Shown here piece by piece: positions 7,721-15,969 of a stretch of DNA of 64,000 bases. How positions within the stretch are numbered: the first letter of the stretch is position 1; each line of letters opens with the position of its first letter. The stretch is from JAIBJN01 sp963802795. GTDB taxonomy: Bacteria; Actinomycetota; Thermoleophilia; Gaiellales; Gaiellaceae. The notes under the pieces are model-generated. The model saw nothing but the letters and a program-made list of their open reading frames with translations. It was not told where the DNA came from and searched no databases. The DNA lies in contig CAWDJV010000004.1 of the NCBI GenBank assembly GCA_963802795.1, positions 124,001 to 188,000 of the forward strand, in the 5' to 3' direction. The translations under genes and the position numbers were made by a program.

Positions 7721-8686
7721 ATGAGAATGCTGCAGGCCCTGCTTCCGGTCCTGATCGCGCTCCAGGCCGGCGTGCCGCCCGCACTCGCCTGGACCTGGCC
7801 CGTCGACGGGCCGGTGCTGCAGGAATTCACGTTAGGGGACGACCCGTACGCTCGCGGACAGCATCGCGGCGTCGACCTGGAAGCTCGGCTCGGGGATCCC
7901 GTGCGGGCTCCGGCGCCCGGGACTGTTTCCTTCGCGGGGACGGTCCCCGGAGGCGGGCGCACGGTCACGATCCGAACGGACGACGGGTACTCGGTGACGC
8001 TTCTCCATCTCGGGACCATCGAGATTGCGCGGGGCGAAGCGGTGGACGCCGGCTCGGCGGTGGGGACGGCGGGAGCGAGCGGCGACCCCGAGCACGTCGG
8101 GCCGTACGTCCATCTGGGCATCCGCCTGACGGCGGACCCCAACGGCTACGTCGATCCACTCGGCCTGCTCCCGACGCGCGAGGCTCCGCCGCCGACGCCC
8201 CTTCCCCCCGAGGAGCCCGAGCCTGTGACTCCGCCCGTCGAGCCCCCCGTCCCGGCGCCTGCTCCGCCGACGCCGGCTCGCGACGTCACGGTCCCGAGCC
8301 CTGCTCCGGCTCCCGCTCACCGGGCCCGGGCCGAGGCGGCACCCGAGTCGCCCGCGCCCGCGCCGGCTCGGCGGTCGTCGAGGCACGCATCACGACGGTC
8401 AGACTGCCGGCTCCGTCGATCGCTGCAGAGCCCCGACCCCAGGAGCCGAGGGCAAGCGAGACGCCGTCCGGCGTCGCAGCGCCCGCCGCCGCTTACGCGC
8501 GGAGGACGCTCCTCGGGTCGTACGAGCTGCCGTCGGCGGCCGCAGGCGGGACGCCGGCAGCGCGTCCGGCCGTCCTCGAGAAGCCCGCCGTCGACGCTGA
8601 CGTCGGAAAGGGCAGAGGTGCGCCACTGCGTGCCTTGCTCGCAGTCGCCGCCGCGGCGCTCGCCTCGTTCGGCCTCTTGGCTCTAG
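7721..8686 (+). CDS. Secreted M23 (LytM/peptidoglycan endopeptidase)-like protein, probable frameshift
   Basis: Residues 1-23 are a signal peptide ending ALA. Residues 28-137 form a LytM domain: HRGVD supplies the first metal ligands (His48, Asp52), GRTVTIRTDDGYSV and LLHLG follow, and the last motif is YVHLGIR (129-135). Active enzymes have HxH there, so the catalytic first His is Tyr. A long Pro/Ala/Glu linker follows from about 145. Near 8350-8372 the frame seems to break: the continuation in the other frame reads as a Pro/Ala-rich segment and an apolar helix (LRALLAVAAAALASFGLLAL) near 8630-8690, suggesting an original C-terminal membrane anchor. As written the tail is Arg/Ser-rich and unlikely to be native. 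It may bind rather than cut wall peptide. Confidence 0.65.
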   Translation: MRMLQALLPVLIALQAGVPPALAWTWPVDGPVLQEFTLGDDPYARGQHRGVDLEARLGDPVRAPAPGTVSFAGTVPGGGRTVTIRTDDGYSVTLLHLGTIEIARGEAVDAGSAVGTAGASGDPEHVGPYVHLGIRLTADPNGYVDPLGLLPTREAPPPTPLPPEEPEPVTPPVEPPVPAPAPPTPARDVTVPSPAPAPAHRARAEAAPESPAPAPARRSSRHASRRSDCRLRRSLQSPDPRSRGQARRRPASQRPPPLTRGGRSSGRTSCRRRPQAGRRQRVRPSSRSPPSTLTSERAEVRHCVPCSQSPPRRSPRSASWL

Positions 8687-8961
8687 CCGTTCAGCGCCGC
8701 CACGTCGGCGACACACGAGCTGCAGACGCCGCGACCCTTGTGCTCCTCGACGCCGCTGGTGCTGCCGCAGAAGACGCAGGCTGCGCGCGGTCGGCTCAGC
8801 ATGATCGTCTGGTCTCTGACGGTGATCTCCAGGGGGTCACGGACCGTGAGGCCGAACCGCTTGCGGATCTCGATCGGAATGACGATACGGCCCAGCTCGT
8901 CCAGGTGCCGAATGATCCCTGTCGTCCTCGTGCCGGTGCGGTTGCGTGTCGACGCCTCCAT
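8683..8961 (-). CDS. AbrB/SpoVT-type transcriptional regulator with C-terminal zinc ribbon
   Basis: A 92-residue DNA-binding protein. Residues 14-58 are the swapped-hairpin AbrB domain: GIIRHLDELGRIVIPIEIRK, RFGLTVRDPLEI, then QTIMLSRP. Residues 62-83 carry two cysteine pairs (CVFC and CSSC) likely to bind zinc. AbrB-like proteins act as dimers or tetramers on A/T-rich operators; the targets are unknown here. I chose the ATG at 8961 because the domain begins just after it; the frame stays open far upstream only because it runs antisense to metG. It is divergent from metG over 150 bases. Its 3' end overlaps the tail of the M23-like gene. Confidence 0.88.
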   Translation of the reverse strand: MEASTRNRTGTRTTGIIRHLDELGRIVIPIEIRKRFGLTVRDPLEITVRDQTIMLSRPRAACVFCGSTSGVEEHKGRGVCSSCVADVAALNG

Positions 8962-9097
8962 CGAAGCTCGCTCACGTCCTTCCTCTCGCCGTCTCAGGAC
9001 CGGGGCACCGCCGGCCCGCTGACCGACGTGCCTCGTTTCCATGTCCATTCCCGTCCGTTGCGGCTTGAAACCACGGAGTCGTGCCGAAAGGCGTCCG

Positions 9098-9103
9098 TAT
9101 GAT
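9098..9103 (+). promoter_or_regulatory. Putative -10 box of metG
   Basis: TATGAT lies 8 bases before the metG ATG at 9112, which predicts a leaderless transcript. TTGAAA at 9065-9070 is too far away (27 bases) to be its -35. Confidence 0.4.
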
Positions 9104-9111
9104 GCGAGCCG

Positions 9112-10632
9112 ATGAGCTTCTACCTCACGACGCCGATCTACTACGTGAACGCGGCGCCCCACTTCGGGCACGCGTACACGACGATCGCGGCCGACATCAT
9201 CGTTCGTCATCGCCGCCAGCGCGGGGAGGAGACCTTCTTCCTCACGGGGACGGACGAGCACGGCTCGAATATTCCGCGGGTGGCGGAGGAGGCTGGGGTC
9301 GAGATCGCCGAGCTCGTCGACCGAAACGCTGCCGCCTTCCAGGAGATGACTGCCCGCGTCAACGCCTCGAACGACTTCTTCATTCGCACCACCGACCCGC
9401 GCCACGCGAAGTTGGTGCAGGAGTTCGTCCAGCGGATCTACGACCGCGGAGAGATCTACGAGGGCGTCTACTCGGGGCTCTATTGCAGCCGCTGCGAGTC
9501 GTTCTACGCCGAGGACGAGCTGGTGGACGGCCTCTGTCCCCAGCACGGCATCCCTCCGGAGTTCGTGGAGGAGAAGAACTACTTCTTCCGGCTGTCCGCT
9601 TATCAGGAGCCGCTTCTCCGTCTCTACGACGAGCGTCCGGACATCGTCCTGCCGCGCTTCCGCTACAACGAGGCGCGGAGCTTCATCGAGCGCGGCCTCG
9701 ACGACATCAGCGTCAGCCGGGCCTCGCAGCGCTGGGGCGTGCCTGTCCCCTGGGACGAGACGCAGATCGTGTACGTCTGGGTCGACGCGCTCATCAACTA
9801 CTGGAGCGCTCTCGGCTTCGCCCGTCCGGACGAGGACCTCCGGGAGCGGTACTGGCCTGAGGTGCGGCATCTCCTGGCGAAGGACATCCTCAAGTTCCAC
9901 TGCGTGATCTGGCCGGCGCTCTTGCTCGCCGCCGGGCTCGAGGTGCCGCGCCAGCTCTTCGTCCACGGCTATCTGCTGCTCGACGAGCGGAAGATGTCGA
10001 AGTCGCTCGGGAACGTCATCGACCCGCTGGACCTGATCGACGTCTATGGAGCCGATCCGATCCGCTACTACCTCTTCCGCGTCGCCACGTTCGGGCAGGA
10101 CGGGAGCATCTCGCTCGAGGGGCTGCACGAGCGGTACGAGCGCGAGCTCGGCAACGATCTCGGGAACCTGCTCTCGCGAACGACCGCGATGATCGCCCGC
10201 TACCGCGAAGGCAGCATTCGATTCGCGCAGCCGTCCGGCGAGCTCGCCGGGGAGATCGACCGGGTCCGCGCGGAGGTCGCCGCCCGCCTCGACGAGTTCG
10301 ACGTGACCGGCGCGCTCGAAGTGGTGTGGGAGCTGGTCCGCCGGCTGAACCGGCATGTCGAGCAGGCCGCCCCCTGGGCGCTGGCGAAGGACGAGGCCAG
10401 GCGGGAGGAGCTCGACCGCGTGCTCTTCGAGCTCGCGGACGGTCTCCGCGCCGCCGCCGTCGCCCTGGCGTCGTTCGTGCCGGAGACGTCGGAGCGGATC
10501 CTGGCGGCCCTGGGGCAGCCGGCCGACATCGCGTGGGAGCAGGTGCGAGCCGGGCGCACTGCGGAAGCGGACGGAATCGAGCCGGCGCCCCCGCTCTTCC
10601 CGCGCGTGAGTGCTCCCACTGCCGCGGCGTGA
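9112..10632 (+). CDS. metG: Methionyl-tRNA synthetase
   Basis: MetRS charges initiator and elongator tRNA-Met in the cytoplasm. The 506-residue class I enzyme has the HIGH-type motif HFGH (17-20), the connective-peptide zinc knuckle CSRC (125-128) with a later CPQH, the WVDALINYWSALG active-site block, and KMSKS (294-298). The C-terminal helical anticodon domain (about 360-490) is present; the extra dimerisation domain of longer MetRS forms is absent. tatD, rsmA and ispE follow in the conserved actinobacterial order. Confidence 0.97.
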   Translation: MSFYLTTPIYYVNAAPHFGHAYTTIAADIIVRHRRQRGEETFFLTGTDEHGSNIPRVAEEAGVEIAELVDRNAAAFQEMTARVNASNDFFIRTTDPRHAKLVQEFVQRIYDRGEIYEGVYSGLYCSRCESFYAEDELVDGLCPQHGIPPEFVEEKNYFFRLSAYQEPLLRLYDERPDIVLPRFRYNEARSFIERGLDDISVSRASQRWGVPVPWDETQIVYVWVDALINYWSALGFARPDEDLRERYWPEVRHLLAKDILKFHCVIWPALLLAAGLEVPRQLFVHGYLLLDERKMSKSLGNVIDPLDLIDVYGADPIRYYLFRVATFGQDGSISLEGLHERYERELGNDLGNLLSRTTAMIARYREGSIRFAQPSGELAGEIDRVRAEVAARLDEFDVTGALEVVWELVRRLNRHVEQAAPWALAKDEARREELDRVLFELADGLRAAAVALASFVPETSERILAALGQPADIAWEQVRAGRTAEADGIEPAPPLFPRVSAPTAAA

Positions 10633-10685
10633 CGCCTCCTCACCGGAGCGCGGGCGTGGGCCGCTGACCCGATGAGCGCAGGCCG

Positions 10686-11435
10686 TTGATCGACACGCAT
10701 GCCCATCTCGACGCCTTCGAGGACCCGGCGCCCGTTCTCTCCCGGGCGCGCGCCGCCGGAGTGGCCCGGGTCCTTAGCGTCGGGACGAGCGTCGCCTCCT
10801 GCCGCACGGTCCTCGACCTGTGCGAGCGTGAGGAGGGGGTGTATGCGATCCTCGGGCTCCATCCCCACGACGCTGCCGCCGTGGGCGAACGGGACCTCGC
10901 GGACCTCCGCGAGCTGCTGGAGCACCCGAAGGCGCTGGCCGTCGGCGAAACCGGGCTCGACTACTACCGGGAACGTGCGCCGCGCGATCGCCAGGCCGCC
11001 CTCTTCCGAGCGCAGTCGGAGCTGGCCGTCGAGCTCGGGCTGCCTCTCGTCGTCCACTCGCGCGCGGCGGAGGCCGACACTGCCGCCTCGCTCCGCGAGC
11101 TTCCCGAGAATCTCCCGGTCGTCCTCCACTGCTTCTCCTCGTCGCCGCTCCTCGAACCGGCGCTCGAGCGCGGCTGGTACGTCTCCTTCGCCGGCAACGT
11201 GACGTTCCCGAAAGCGTCCGACCTGCGCTGGGCTGCCGCGCGCGTCCCTGCGGACCGGCTGCTGGCGGAGACCGACAGCCCGTACCTGGCGCCCCAGCCC
11301 GTACGAGGACGGGAGAACGAGCCCGCGCACGTGGTCCACACGCTCGCGACCCTGGCCGACGTCCGCGGCGTCGATGCGGCTGCCCTCGAGGCGCAGATCG
11401 AGGCGAACGCCGCCGCCGTCTTCGGGCTGCCGTGA
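10686..11435 (+). CDS. tatD: TatD-family metal-dependent hydrolase/DNase
   Basis: A 249-residue TIM-barrel hydrolase. Metal ligands are visible as THAHLD near the N-terminus, GLHPHDA, GETGLDYY (about 86-93), VVHSRAAEAD, VLHCFSSS and the final AETDSPYLAP. TatD enzymes have 3'-5' exonuclease activity on DNA/RNA and have been linked to DNA repair and quality control; the physiological role remains debated. The start is TTG, since no ATG or GTG precedes the first strand. The stop overlaps the GTG of rsmA by four bases (GTGA), indicating translational coupling. Confidence 0.93.
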   Translation: MIDTHAHLDAFEDPAPVLSRARAAGVARVLSVGTSVASCRTVLDLCEREEGVYAILGLHPHDAAAVGERDLADLRELLEHPKALAVGETGLDYYRERAPRDRQAALFRAQSELAVELGLPLVVHSRAAEADTAASLRELPENLPVVLHCFSSSPLLEPALERGWYVSFAGNVTFPKASDLRWAAARVPADRLLAETDSPYLAPQPVRGRENEPAHVVHTLATLADVRGVDAAALEAQIEANAAAVFGLP

Positions 11436-12217
11436 ACCTCCCGGTCACGCCCAACCGCGAGCTCGGGCAGCATTTCCTCGTCGACGAGAACATGCTCGAC
11501 GTCGCGGGCCGCCTCGCGGAGCTCGAGCCTGCCGACGTCGTCCTCGAGGTGGGAGCGGGCCTCGGTGTCCTCACGGCCTACCTCGCGGACCGCGCTCGCC
11601 ACGTCCACGCGATCGAGCTCGACCGCTCCCTCGAGCCGCATCTCCGGAAACGCCTCGGAGACCGTCAGAACGTCGACCTCGTCTTCGGCGATGCGCTCAG
11701 ACTCCCGCTCCAGGACCTCGAGCCGCCCGCCGTGAAGATGGTCGCCAACCTTCCGTATCAGATCGCCACGCCGCTCGTGGCCGAGAGCCTCGGAGGCCTC
11801 GCGTCCGTTCGGCTCTGGTGCGTGCTCGTGCAGCGGGAGGTCGCGGATCGCTTCTTCGCGACCACCAGGACCAAGAGCTACGGCGCGGTGTCGGTCCTTG
11901 TCCGGCTAACCGCGGAGCGGATCGGGCTTCACCCGGTCGCCCGCACGTGCTTCGTGCCGCCGCCCAACGTGGACTCCGCTCTCGTCGCCTTCCGGCGCCG
12001 CCGAGACTGGGGCGCCGAGCTCGCCGCCGTTCGCAAGGTCGTGCAGGCAGCGTTCGCGCACAGGCGGAAGACGCTCGTGAACTCGCTGGCGCTCGCCGGC
12101 GTGGCCGAGCGGGGGAGGGGGGTCGAGGCGCTCTCGGAGCTCGGACGCGCGGCGAGCGTTCGCGCAGAGGAGCTCGAACCGGAGGAGTTCCTTCGGCTCG
12201 GAGGCCTGCTCGGATGA
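11432..12217 (+). CDS. rsmA: 16S rRNA dimethyladenosine transferase
   Basis: RsmA (KsgA) dimethylates A1518 and A1519 of 16S rRNA during 30S maturation. The 261-residue product shows the N-terminal GQHFLVDENML, the SAM-binding VLEVGAGLGVLT, the acidic AIELDRS, and the catalytic motif IV NLPY (106-109). The C-terminal helical domain has VVQAAFAHRRKTLVNSL. It overlaps tatD at the start and ispE at the end (ATGA), so tatD-rsmA-ispE form one unit. Confidence 0.96.
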   Translation: MNLPVTPNRELGQHFLVDENMLDVAGRLAELEPADVVLEVGAGLGVLTAYLADRARHVHAIELDRSLEPHLRKRLGDRQNVDLVFGDALRLPLQDLEPPAVKMVANLPYQIATPLVAESLGGLASVRLWCVLVQREVADRFFATTRTKSYGAVSVLVRLTAERIGLHPVARTCFVPPPNVDSALVAFRRRRDWGAELAAVRKVVQAAFAHRRKTLVNSLALAGVAERGRGVEALSELGRAASVRAEELEPEEFLRLGGLLG

Positions 12218-13047
12218 GCCCGGCGCGGGCGGTCGCCGCGGCCAAGATCAACCTCGCGCTGGTCGTCGGGCCGCGCCGCGACGACGGCCTGCACGAGGTC
12301 GCCACCGTCCTCCAGCGAATCGATCTCTGCGATCGGCTCGAGCTCGCGCCCGCCGACGAGCTCACGGTCGCCGGCTTCCCGGACGACACGATCGTCGCGG
12401 AAGCGCTCCGGGTCCTCGCCCGCGAGGCCGGTGTCCAGCCCGGGTGGCGTGTGCGCATCGCCAAGGAGATTCCGGTGGCGGCCGGGTTGGGCGGCGGCAG
12501 CGCTGACGCCGCCGCGGCTCTCCGCCTCGCGAACGCCGCCCTGCCCGAGCTCCTTCCGGAGCGGCGGCTCCACGAGCTTGCTGCCGGGCTGGGCGCGGAC
12601 GTTCCGTTCTTCCTCGACCCGGGGCCGAAGCTCGCGGAGGGCGCGGGCGAGCGTCTGGAGCGCCTGGATCTACCGCAGGACTTCTGGGTCCTCGTCGCGG
12701 TTCCCGCGCGTGTCGAGAAGGGGTCCACCGGGGAGATCTACGAGCGCTTCGACGAGCTGGGCGGCGAGGCCGGCTTCGAGGAGCGCCGTTCCGCGCTTCG
12801 CGGTGCTCTGACCGGGATCCGGCGCCCGCGAGACCTGGCCCGGCTGCCGCCGAACGACCTTGCCGAGGCGGCCGGGGGAGGCGCGGAGCTCGGCGCCGCG
12901 CTGCGCGCCGCAGGGGCCTTCCGGGCAGACGTGAGCGGCGCCGGGCCGGCCGTCTACGGCCTCTTCCACCACCGCGCCGATGCGCGTAGGGCGGCCCGCC
13001 GGCTCGGGCGCGGACACCGGGCCTGGGTGGTCGCACCGGTCTGGTAA
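12214..13047 (+). CDS. ispE: 4-diphosphocytidyl-2-C-methyl-D-erythritol kinase
   Basis: IspE performs the ATP-dependent fourth step of the MEP isoprenoid pathway. The 277-residue GHMP kinase has the N-terminal AAAKINLAL with the catalytic-site Lys11, the glycine-rich ATP loop PVAAGLGGGSADAAA at about 88-102, LGADVPFFL, and the C-terminal SGAGPAVYGLF motif. The ATG overlaps the rsmA stop. The TAA stop at 13045 is also the first part of a likely -10 hexamer for the next gene. Confidence 0.95.
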   Translation: MSPARAVAAAKINLALVVGPRRDDGLHEVATVLQRIDLCDRLELAPADELTVAGFPDDTIVAEALRVLAREAGVQPGWRVRIAKEIPVAAGLGGGSADAAAALRLANAALPELLPERRLHELAAGLGADVPFFLDPGPKLAEGAGERLERLDLPQDFWVLVAVPARVEKGSTGEIYERFDELGGEAGFEERRSALRGALTGIRRPRDLARLPPNDLAEAAGGGAELGAALRAAGAFRADVSGAGPAVYGLFHHRADARRAARRLGRGHRAWVVAPVW

Positions 13048-13050
13048 CGT
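13045..13050 (+). promoter_or_regulatory. Putative -10 box embedded in the ispE stop codon
   Basis: TAACGT starts with the ispE TAA stop and lies 8 bases before the GTG at 13059. The spacing predicts a leaderless transcript for the small membrane protein gene. Confidence 0.4.
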
Positions 13051-13058
13051 CGCGGCGC

Positions 13059-13415
13059 GTGACGACCTCCCCCACGGTCGAGCTGTCGGAGAGCGCTCGC
13101 GGCCGGTGGGTGCGGGCGCGCCGGCTCCGGGTCGCGCTCTTGATCGGCCTCGTCGAGAGCCTGCTCGTCGTCATCGGCGGCTTCGGCTGGTTCTGGGTCC
13201 TGGCCCTCGCGGCGGTCACCGTCGCCTTCTACGTCTTCGTGGCCCGCCGCCTCCGCTTCCACGTGCCGAGGGAGATCGCGTGGATCGCCGCGGCGTCGCA
13301 GCTGATTGCCGTGATGGTGCCCGTGCTCTGGGAGGTCACCAAGTTTCTGGCGATCATCGTCATCGTGGTCATGGCGGCGGCGCTCCTCGTCATGCTGCTG
13401 GCGGACCGCCGCTAG
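13059..13415 (+). CDS. Small three-helix membrane protein, function unknown
   Basis: A 118-residue protein with a basic N-terminal segment (RGRWVRARRLR) and three hydrophobic stretches at about 25-42, 43-58 and 75-113, the last long enough for two closely packed helices. The family is not recognised; similar small proteins often follow ispE in this group, but I cannot name a role. The GTG start is supported by TAACGT 8 bases upstream. tRNA-Gln follows after 23 bases on the same strand. Confidence 0.7.
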   Translation: MTTSPTVELSESARGRWVRARRLRVALLIGLVESLLVVIGGFGWFWVLALAAVTVAFYVFVARRLRFHVPREIAWIAAASQLIAVMVPVLWEVTKFLAIIVIVVMAAALLVMLLADRR

Positions 13416-13423
13416 GGGCTTCG

Positions 13424-13429
13424 TATACT
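13424..13429 (+). promoter_or_regulatory. -10 box of the tRNA-Gln gene
   Basis: TATACT lies 9 bases before the mature tRNA 5' end, as expected for a tRNA transcript with a very short leader. The -35 region at about 13401-13406 (GCGGAC) is a poor match. Confidence 0.55.
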
Positions 13430-13438
13430 CGCCGGTAG

Positions 13439-13512
13439 TGGGGCGTAGCCAAGTGGTAAGGCAGCGGGTTTTGGTCCCGTGACCGGAGGTTCGAATCCTC
13501 CCGCCCCAGCCA
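13439..13512 (+). tRNA. tRNA-Gln (anticodon TTG)
   Basis: A complete cloverleaf with encoded CCA. The 7-bp acceptor stem TGGGGCG pairs with CGCCCCA, followed by discriminator G and CCA. The D arm is AGCCAAGTGGTAAGGC. The anticodon stem GCGGG/CCCGT encloses the loop TTTTGGT with anticodon TTG, reading CAA/CAG glutamine codons. The T arm is GGAGGTTCGAATCCTCC. The gene lies just before glmU on the same strand. Confidence 0.97.
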
Positions 13513-13522
13513 TGAGCCGCTC

Positions 13523-14863
13523 GTGACCGGCGCGCCCCTCTCTGCCGTGGTGATGGCCGCAGGGCTGGGGACGCGCATGCGCTCGCGGCGGCCGAAGCAC
13601 CTGCATCCGCTGCTCGGACGCCGGCTCGTGGACTGGACGGTGGCAGCCTTACGCGAGCTCGAGCCCGATCCGATCGTCGTCGTCACGTCGCCGGCGACCG
13701 TGCCCGAGCTCGAAGGGACGCTCCCCGACGGCGTGACCCTCGCCGTTCAGGCCGAGCCGCGCGGGACAGGCGACGCGGCCGCGGCCGCGCGCCCCTCGCT
13801 CGCGGGCTTCGCCGGCGACATCCTGGTCGTGGCGGGCGACGCTCCTCTGCTCTCCGCCGCCGAGCTGGAGCGCCTCGTGGAGACACACCGAGTCGAGCGC
13901 GCCGCGGCGACGGTGCTCTCCTTCCTCCCCGACGAGCCGGGCGGATACGGTCGCGTCCTTCGGGACGACGCGGGACGCCTACGCGCCATCGTGGAGGCCC
14001 GCGACGCCAGCCCGTCCGAGCTCCAGATCCGCGAGGTCAACTCGTCCGTCTACGTGTTCGACTCCGCCGGGCTCTGGAGCTCCCTCGAGCGCCTCGACAC
14101 GGACAACGTGCAGGGGGAGCTGTACCTGACCGACGCCGTCCGCCACCTGGTGGATGACGGCCGCGCCGTTGCCGTGTACCGTGCCGAGGACCCACGTGTC
14201 GGGGAAGGCGTGAACACTCGGGCCGATCTGGCGGCCGCCGGAGCGCGGCTCCGCGACCAGATCGTCTCCGGCCACCTCGAGGCCGGCGTCACGGTCGTCG
14301 ATCCCGCGACCACGTGGATCGAGCCCGAGGTCGAGATCGAGCCCGACGCCGTCATCCACCCGTTCACGATCCTCCGTGGGCGGACGGTCGTCCGCCGTGG
14401 AGCCGAGGTCGGCCCACACGCGGTGGCCGACGACGCCGAGATCGGAGAGGGGGCGCTGGTCGGCCCGTTCTGCTATCTCCGGCCCGGGACGGCCCTCGCC
14501 GCCGGCGCCAAGGCCGGAACGTTCGTGGAGCTCAAGAACGCCGTGATCGGCGAAGGCGCGAAGGTCCCGCACCTCTCCTACCTCGGCGACGCGGAGGTGG
14601 GGGAGGCGACGAACGTCGGCGCCGGGACGATCACGGCGAACTACCCTCACGAGCCGGGCAGGAAGAAGGGAAAGACCACGATCGGGAGGAACGTCAGGAC
14701 CGGCATTCACAATGGACTCGAGGCTCCCGTGACGATCGGAGACGGTGCATGGATCGGCGGCGGCTCGTACATCACCGAGGACGTGCCGCCAGATTCGCTC
14801 GCCGTCGCCCGGTCGCGTCAAGTCACCAAGGAGGGCTACCTGCGTGGAAAGCGGAACGACTGA
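13523..14863 (+). CDS. glmU: Bifunctional UDP-N-acetylglucosamine pyrophosphorylase / glucosamine-1-phosphate acetyltransferase
   Basis: GlmU makes UDP-GlcNAc for peptidoglycan: acetyl transfer to GlcN-1-P, then uridylyl transfer. The 446-residue protein has the nucleotidyltransferase signature AAGLGTRMRS..PKHLHPLLG at about 10-33, QAEPRGTGDAA and VVAGDAPLL. The C-terminal left-handed beta-helix (about 245-440) carries GPFCYLRPGT, KAGTFVELKNA and TANYPHEPGRKKGKT. The GTG start lies 10 bases after the tRNA. The last 20 bases overlap prs. glmU-prs is a conserved actinobacterial pair. Confidence 0.96.
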   Translation: MTGAPLSAVVMAAGLGTRMRSRRPKHLHPLLGRRLVDWTVAALRELEPDPIVVVTSPATVPELEGTLPDGVTLAVQAEPRGTGDAAAAARPSLAGFAGDILVVAGDAPLLSAAELERLVETHRVERAAATVLSFLPDEPGGYGRVLRDDAGRLRAIVEARDASPSELQIREVNSSVYVFDSAGLWSSLERLDTDNVQGELYLTDAVRHLVDDGRAVAVYRAEDPRVGEGVNTRADLAAAGARLRDQIVSGHLEAGVTVVDPATTWIEPEVEIEPDAVIHPFTILRGRTVVRRGAEVGPHAVADDAEIGEGALVGPFCYLRPGTALAAGAKAGTFVELKNAVIGEGAKVPHLSYLGDAEVGEATNVGAGTITANYPHEPGRKKGKTTIGRNVRTGIHNGLEAPVTIGDGAWIGGGSYITEDVPPDSLAVARSRQVTKEGYLRGKRND

Positions 14864-15914
14864 GCTCGCGCTTCCGGGCCTCGACGTGACGCCCGAGCAC
14901 ACGCCGCAGCCGCAGGGCGAGCGCGGCCGCTGGATCGAGCGCGGTCCCTCGGGCAAGCTGATGCTCTTCTCCGGCCGCTCGCATCCTGCGCTCGCGCAGC
15001 TGATCGCCGACCGGCTCAACATCGAGCTGGGCGAGGTCGAGCTGAAGACCTTCGCGAACGGCGAGACGTATTGCCGCTACCGGGAGTCGATCCGCGGCGC
15101 CGACGTCTTCATCGTGCAGGCCTGTCACGGGCGTGCTGCCAACGACTACCTCTGGGAGCTCATGGTCATGATCCAGGCGGCGAAGCTCGCGTCCGCCAAC
15201 CGGATCACCGCGGTCATGCCCTGGTTCCCCTACTCGCGCCAGGACAAGAAGTCTTCGCCCCGGGAGCCGATCACCGCGAAGCTCCTTGCCGACGTCCTCG
15301 ACGCGGCGGGAGTCGACCGCGTCCTGACGATGGACCTCCATGCGGGCCAGATCCAGGGGTTCTTCCGGATCCCGGTCGACCACATGACAGCGCTTCCGCT
15401 CTTCGCCCGCTACTACCGCGAGACGCTCGGACTGCACGGCGACGGCGTCGTCGCAGTGTCGCCGGATCCCGGACGGGCGAAGATGGCGACGAAGTTCGCG
15501 CAGATGCTCGACGCCGACTTCGCGCTCATGAACAAGCAGCGCCCCGCCCACGACATCGCCGCGGTCACCCAGGTGGTCGGTGAGGTCAGCGGCAAAGTGG
15601 TGATCATGAGCGACGACATCATCGTGACCGGCGGGACGCTGATCGCAGGGGCCGAGGCGCTCCTCGAGGCGGGGGCGACCAAGGTCTATGCGTGCGCGAC
15701 GCACGGCCTCTTCCCGGGCGATGCGCTCGAAAGCCTCGACGCAAGCAAGCTGACGGGGATCGCGGTCACCGACACGGTCCCGATCGACGAGCTCGGCCGG
15801 CCCGTGAAGCTCACGGTCCTCCCCGTGGCCGGCCTCCTCGCGGAAACGATCCAGAACGTCTTCTCCGACGAGTCGGTTTCGGCGATCTTCGCGGGGGAGA
15901 ACCAGCTCTTCTAG
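14844..15914 (+). CDS. prs: Ribose-phosphate pyrophosphokinase (PRPP synthetase)
   Basis: Prs transfers pyrophosphate from ATP to ribose 5-phosphate, giving PRPP for nucleotides, His and Trp. The 356-residue product has FSGRSHPALAQLIA, the flexible-loop region PYSRQDKKSSPREPITAKLLA, MDLHAGQIQGFF and the PP-loop-like VSPDPGRAKMATKF. The ribose-phosphate loop reads SDDIIVTGGT, with Val where most bacterial enzymes have Asp (DTGGT or DTAGT). An extra about 35 N-terminal residues precede the fold. GTG 14844 is chosen because AAGGAGG sits just upstream inside glmU. A terminator-like hairpin follows the stop. Confidence 0.92.
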   Translation: MESGTTELALPGLDVTPEHTPQPQGERGRWIERGPSGKLMLFSGRSHPALAQLIADRLNIELGEVELKTFANGETYCRYRESIRGADVFIVQACHGRAANDYLWELMVMIQAAKLASANRITAVMPWFPYSRQDKKSSPREPITAKLLADVLDAAGVDRVLTMDLHAGQIQGFFRIPVDHMTALPLFARYYRETLGLHGDGVVAVSPDPGRAKMATKFAQMLDADFALMNKQRPAHDIAAVTQVVGEVSGKVVIMSDDIIVTGGTLIAGAEALLEAGATKVYACATHGLFPGDALESLDASKLTGIAVTDTVPIDELGRPVKLTVLPVAGLLAETIQNVFSDESVSAIFAGENQLF

Positions 15915-15930
15915 GCCAAACCGCATGGAG

Positions 15931-15952
15931 AGTGGCTTTGCGGCCACTTTGT
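15931..15952 (+). terminator. Terminator-like hairpin after prs
   Basis: AGTGGC (15931-15936) and GCCACT (15943-15948) form a perfect 6-bp stem with a TTTGCG loop, followed by TTGT. It begins 17 bases after the prs stop. The U tract is short, so the strength is uncertain. Confidence 0.5.
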
Positions 15953-15969
15953 ACCCGAACTTTGTACCC
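15946..15969 (+). repeat. Tandem ACTTTGTACCC repeat
   Basis: ACTTTGTACCC occurs at 15946-15956 and 15959-15969 with two bases between. It overlaps the 3' arm of the prs terminator and marks the left edge of the lower-GC accessory patch. No integrase is present to call it an attachment site. Confidence 0.4.

Noticed and set aside
8962..10356. Long open frame continuing the AbrB gene upstream on the minus strand
   Set aside because: It is antisense to metG, whose protein is unmistakable. In DNA this GC-rich, opposite frames stay open by chance, and the AbrB domain starts right at ATG 8961.
15946..15969. Phage or island attachment site at the tandem ACTTTGTACCC repeat
   Set aside because: No integrase or tRNA target is adjacent and no second copy was seen at the other end of the patch.
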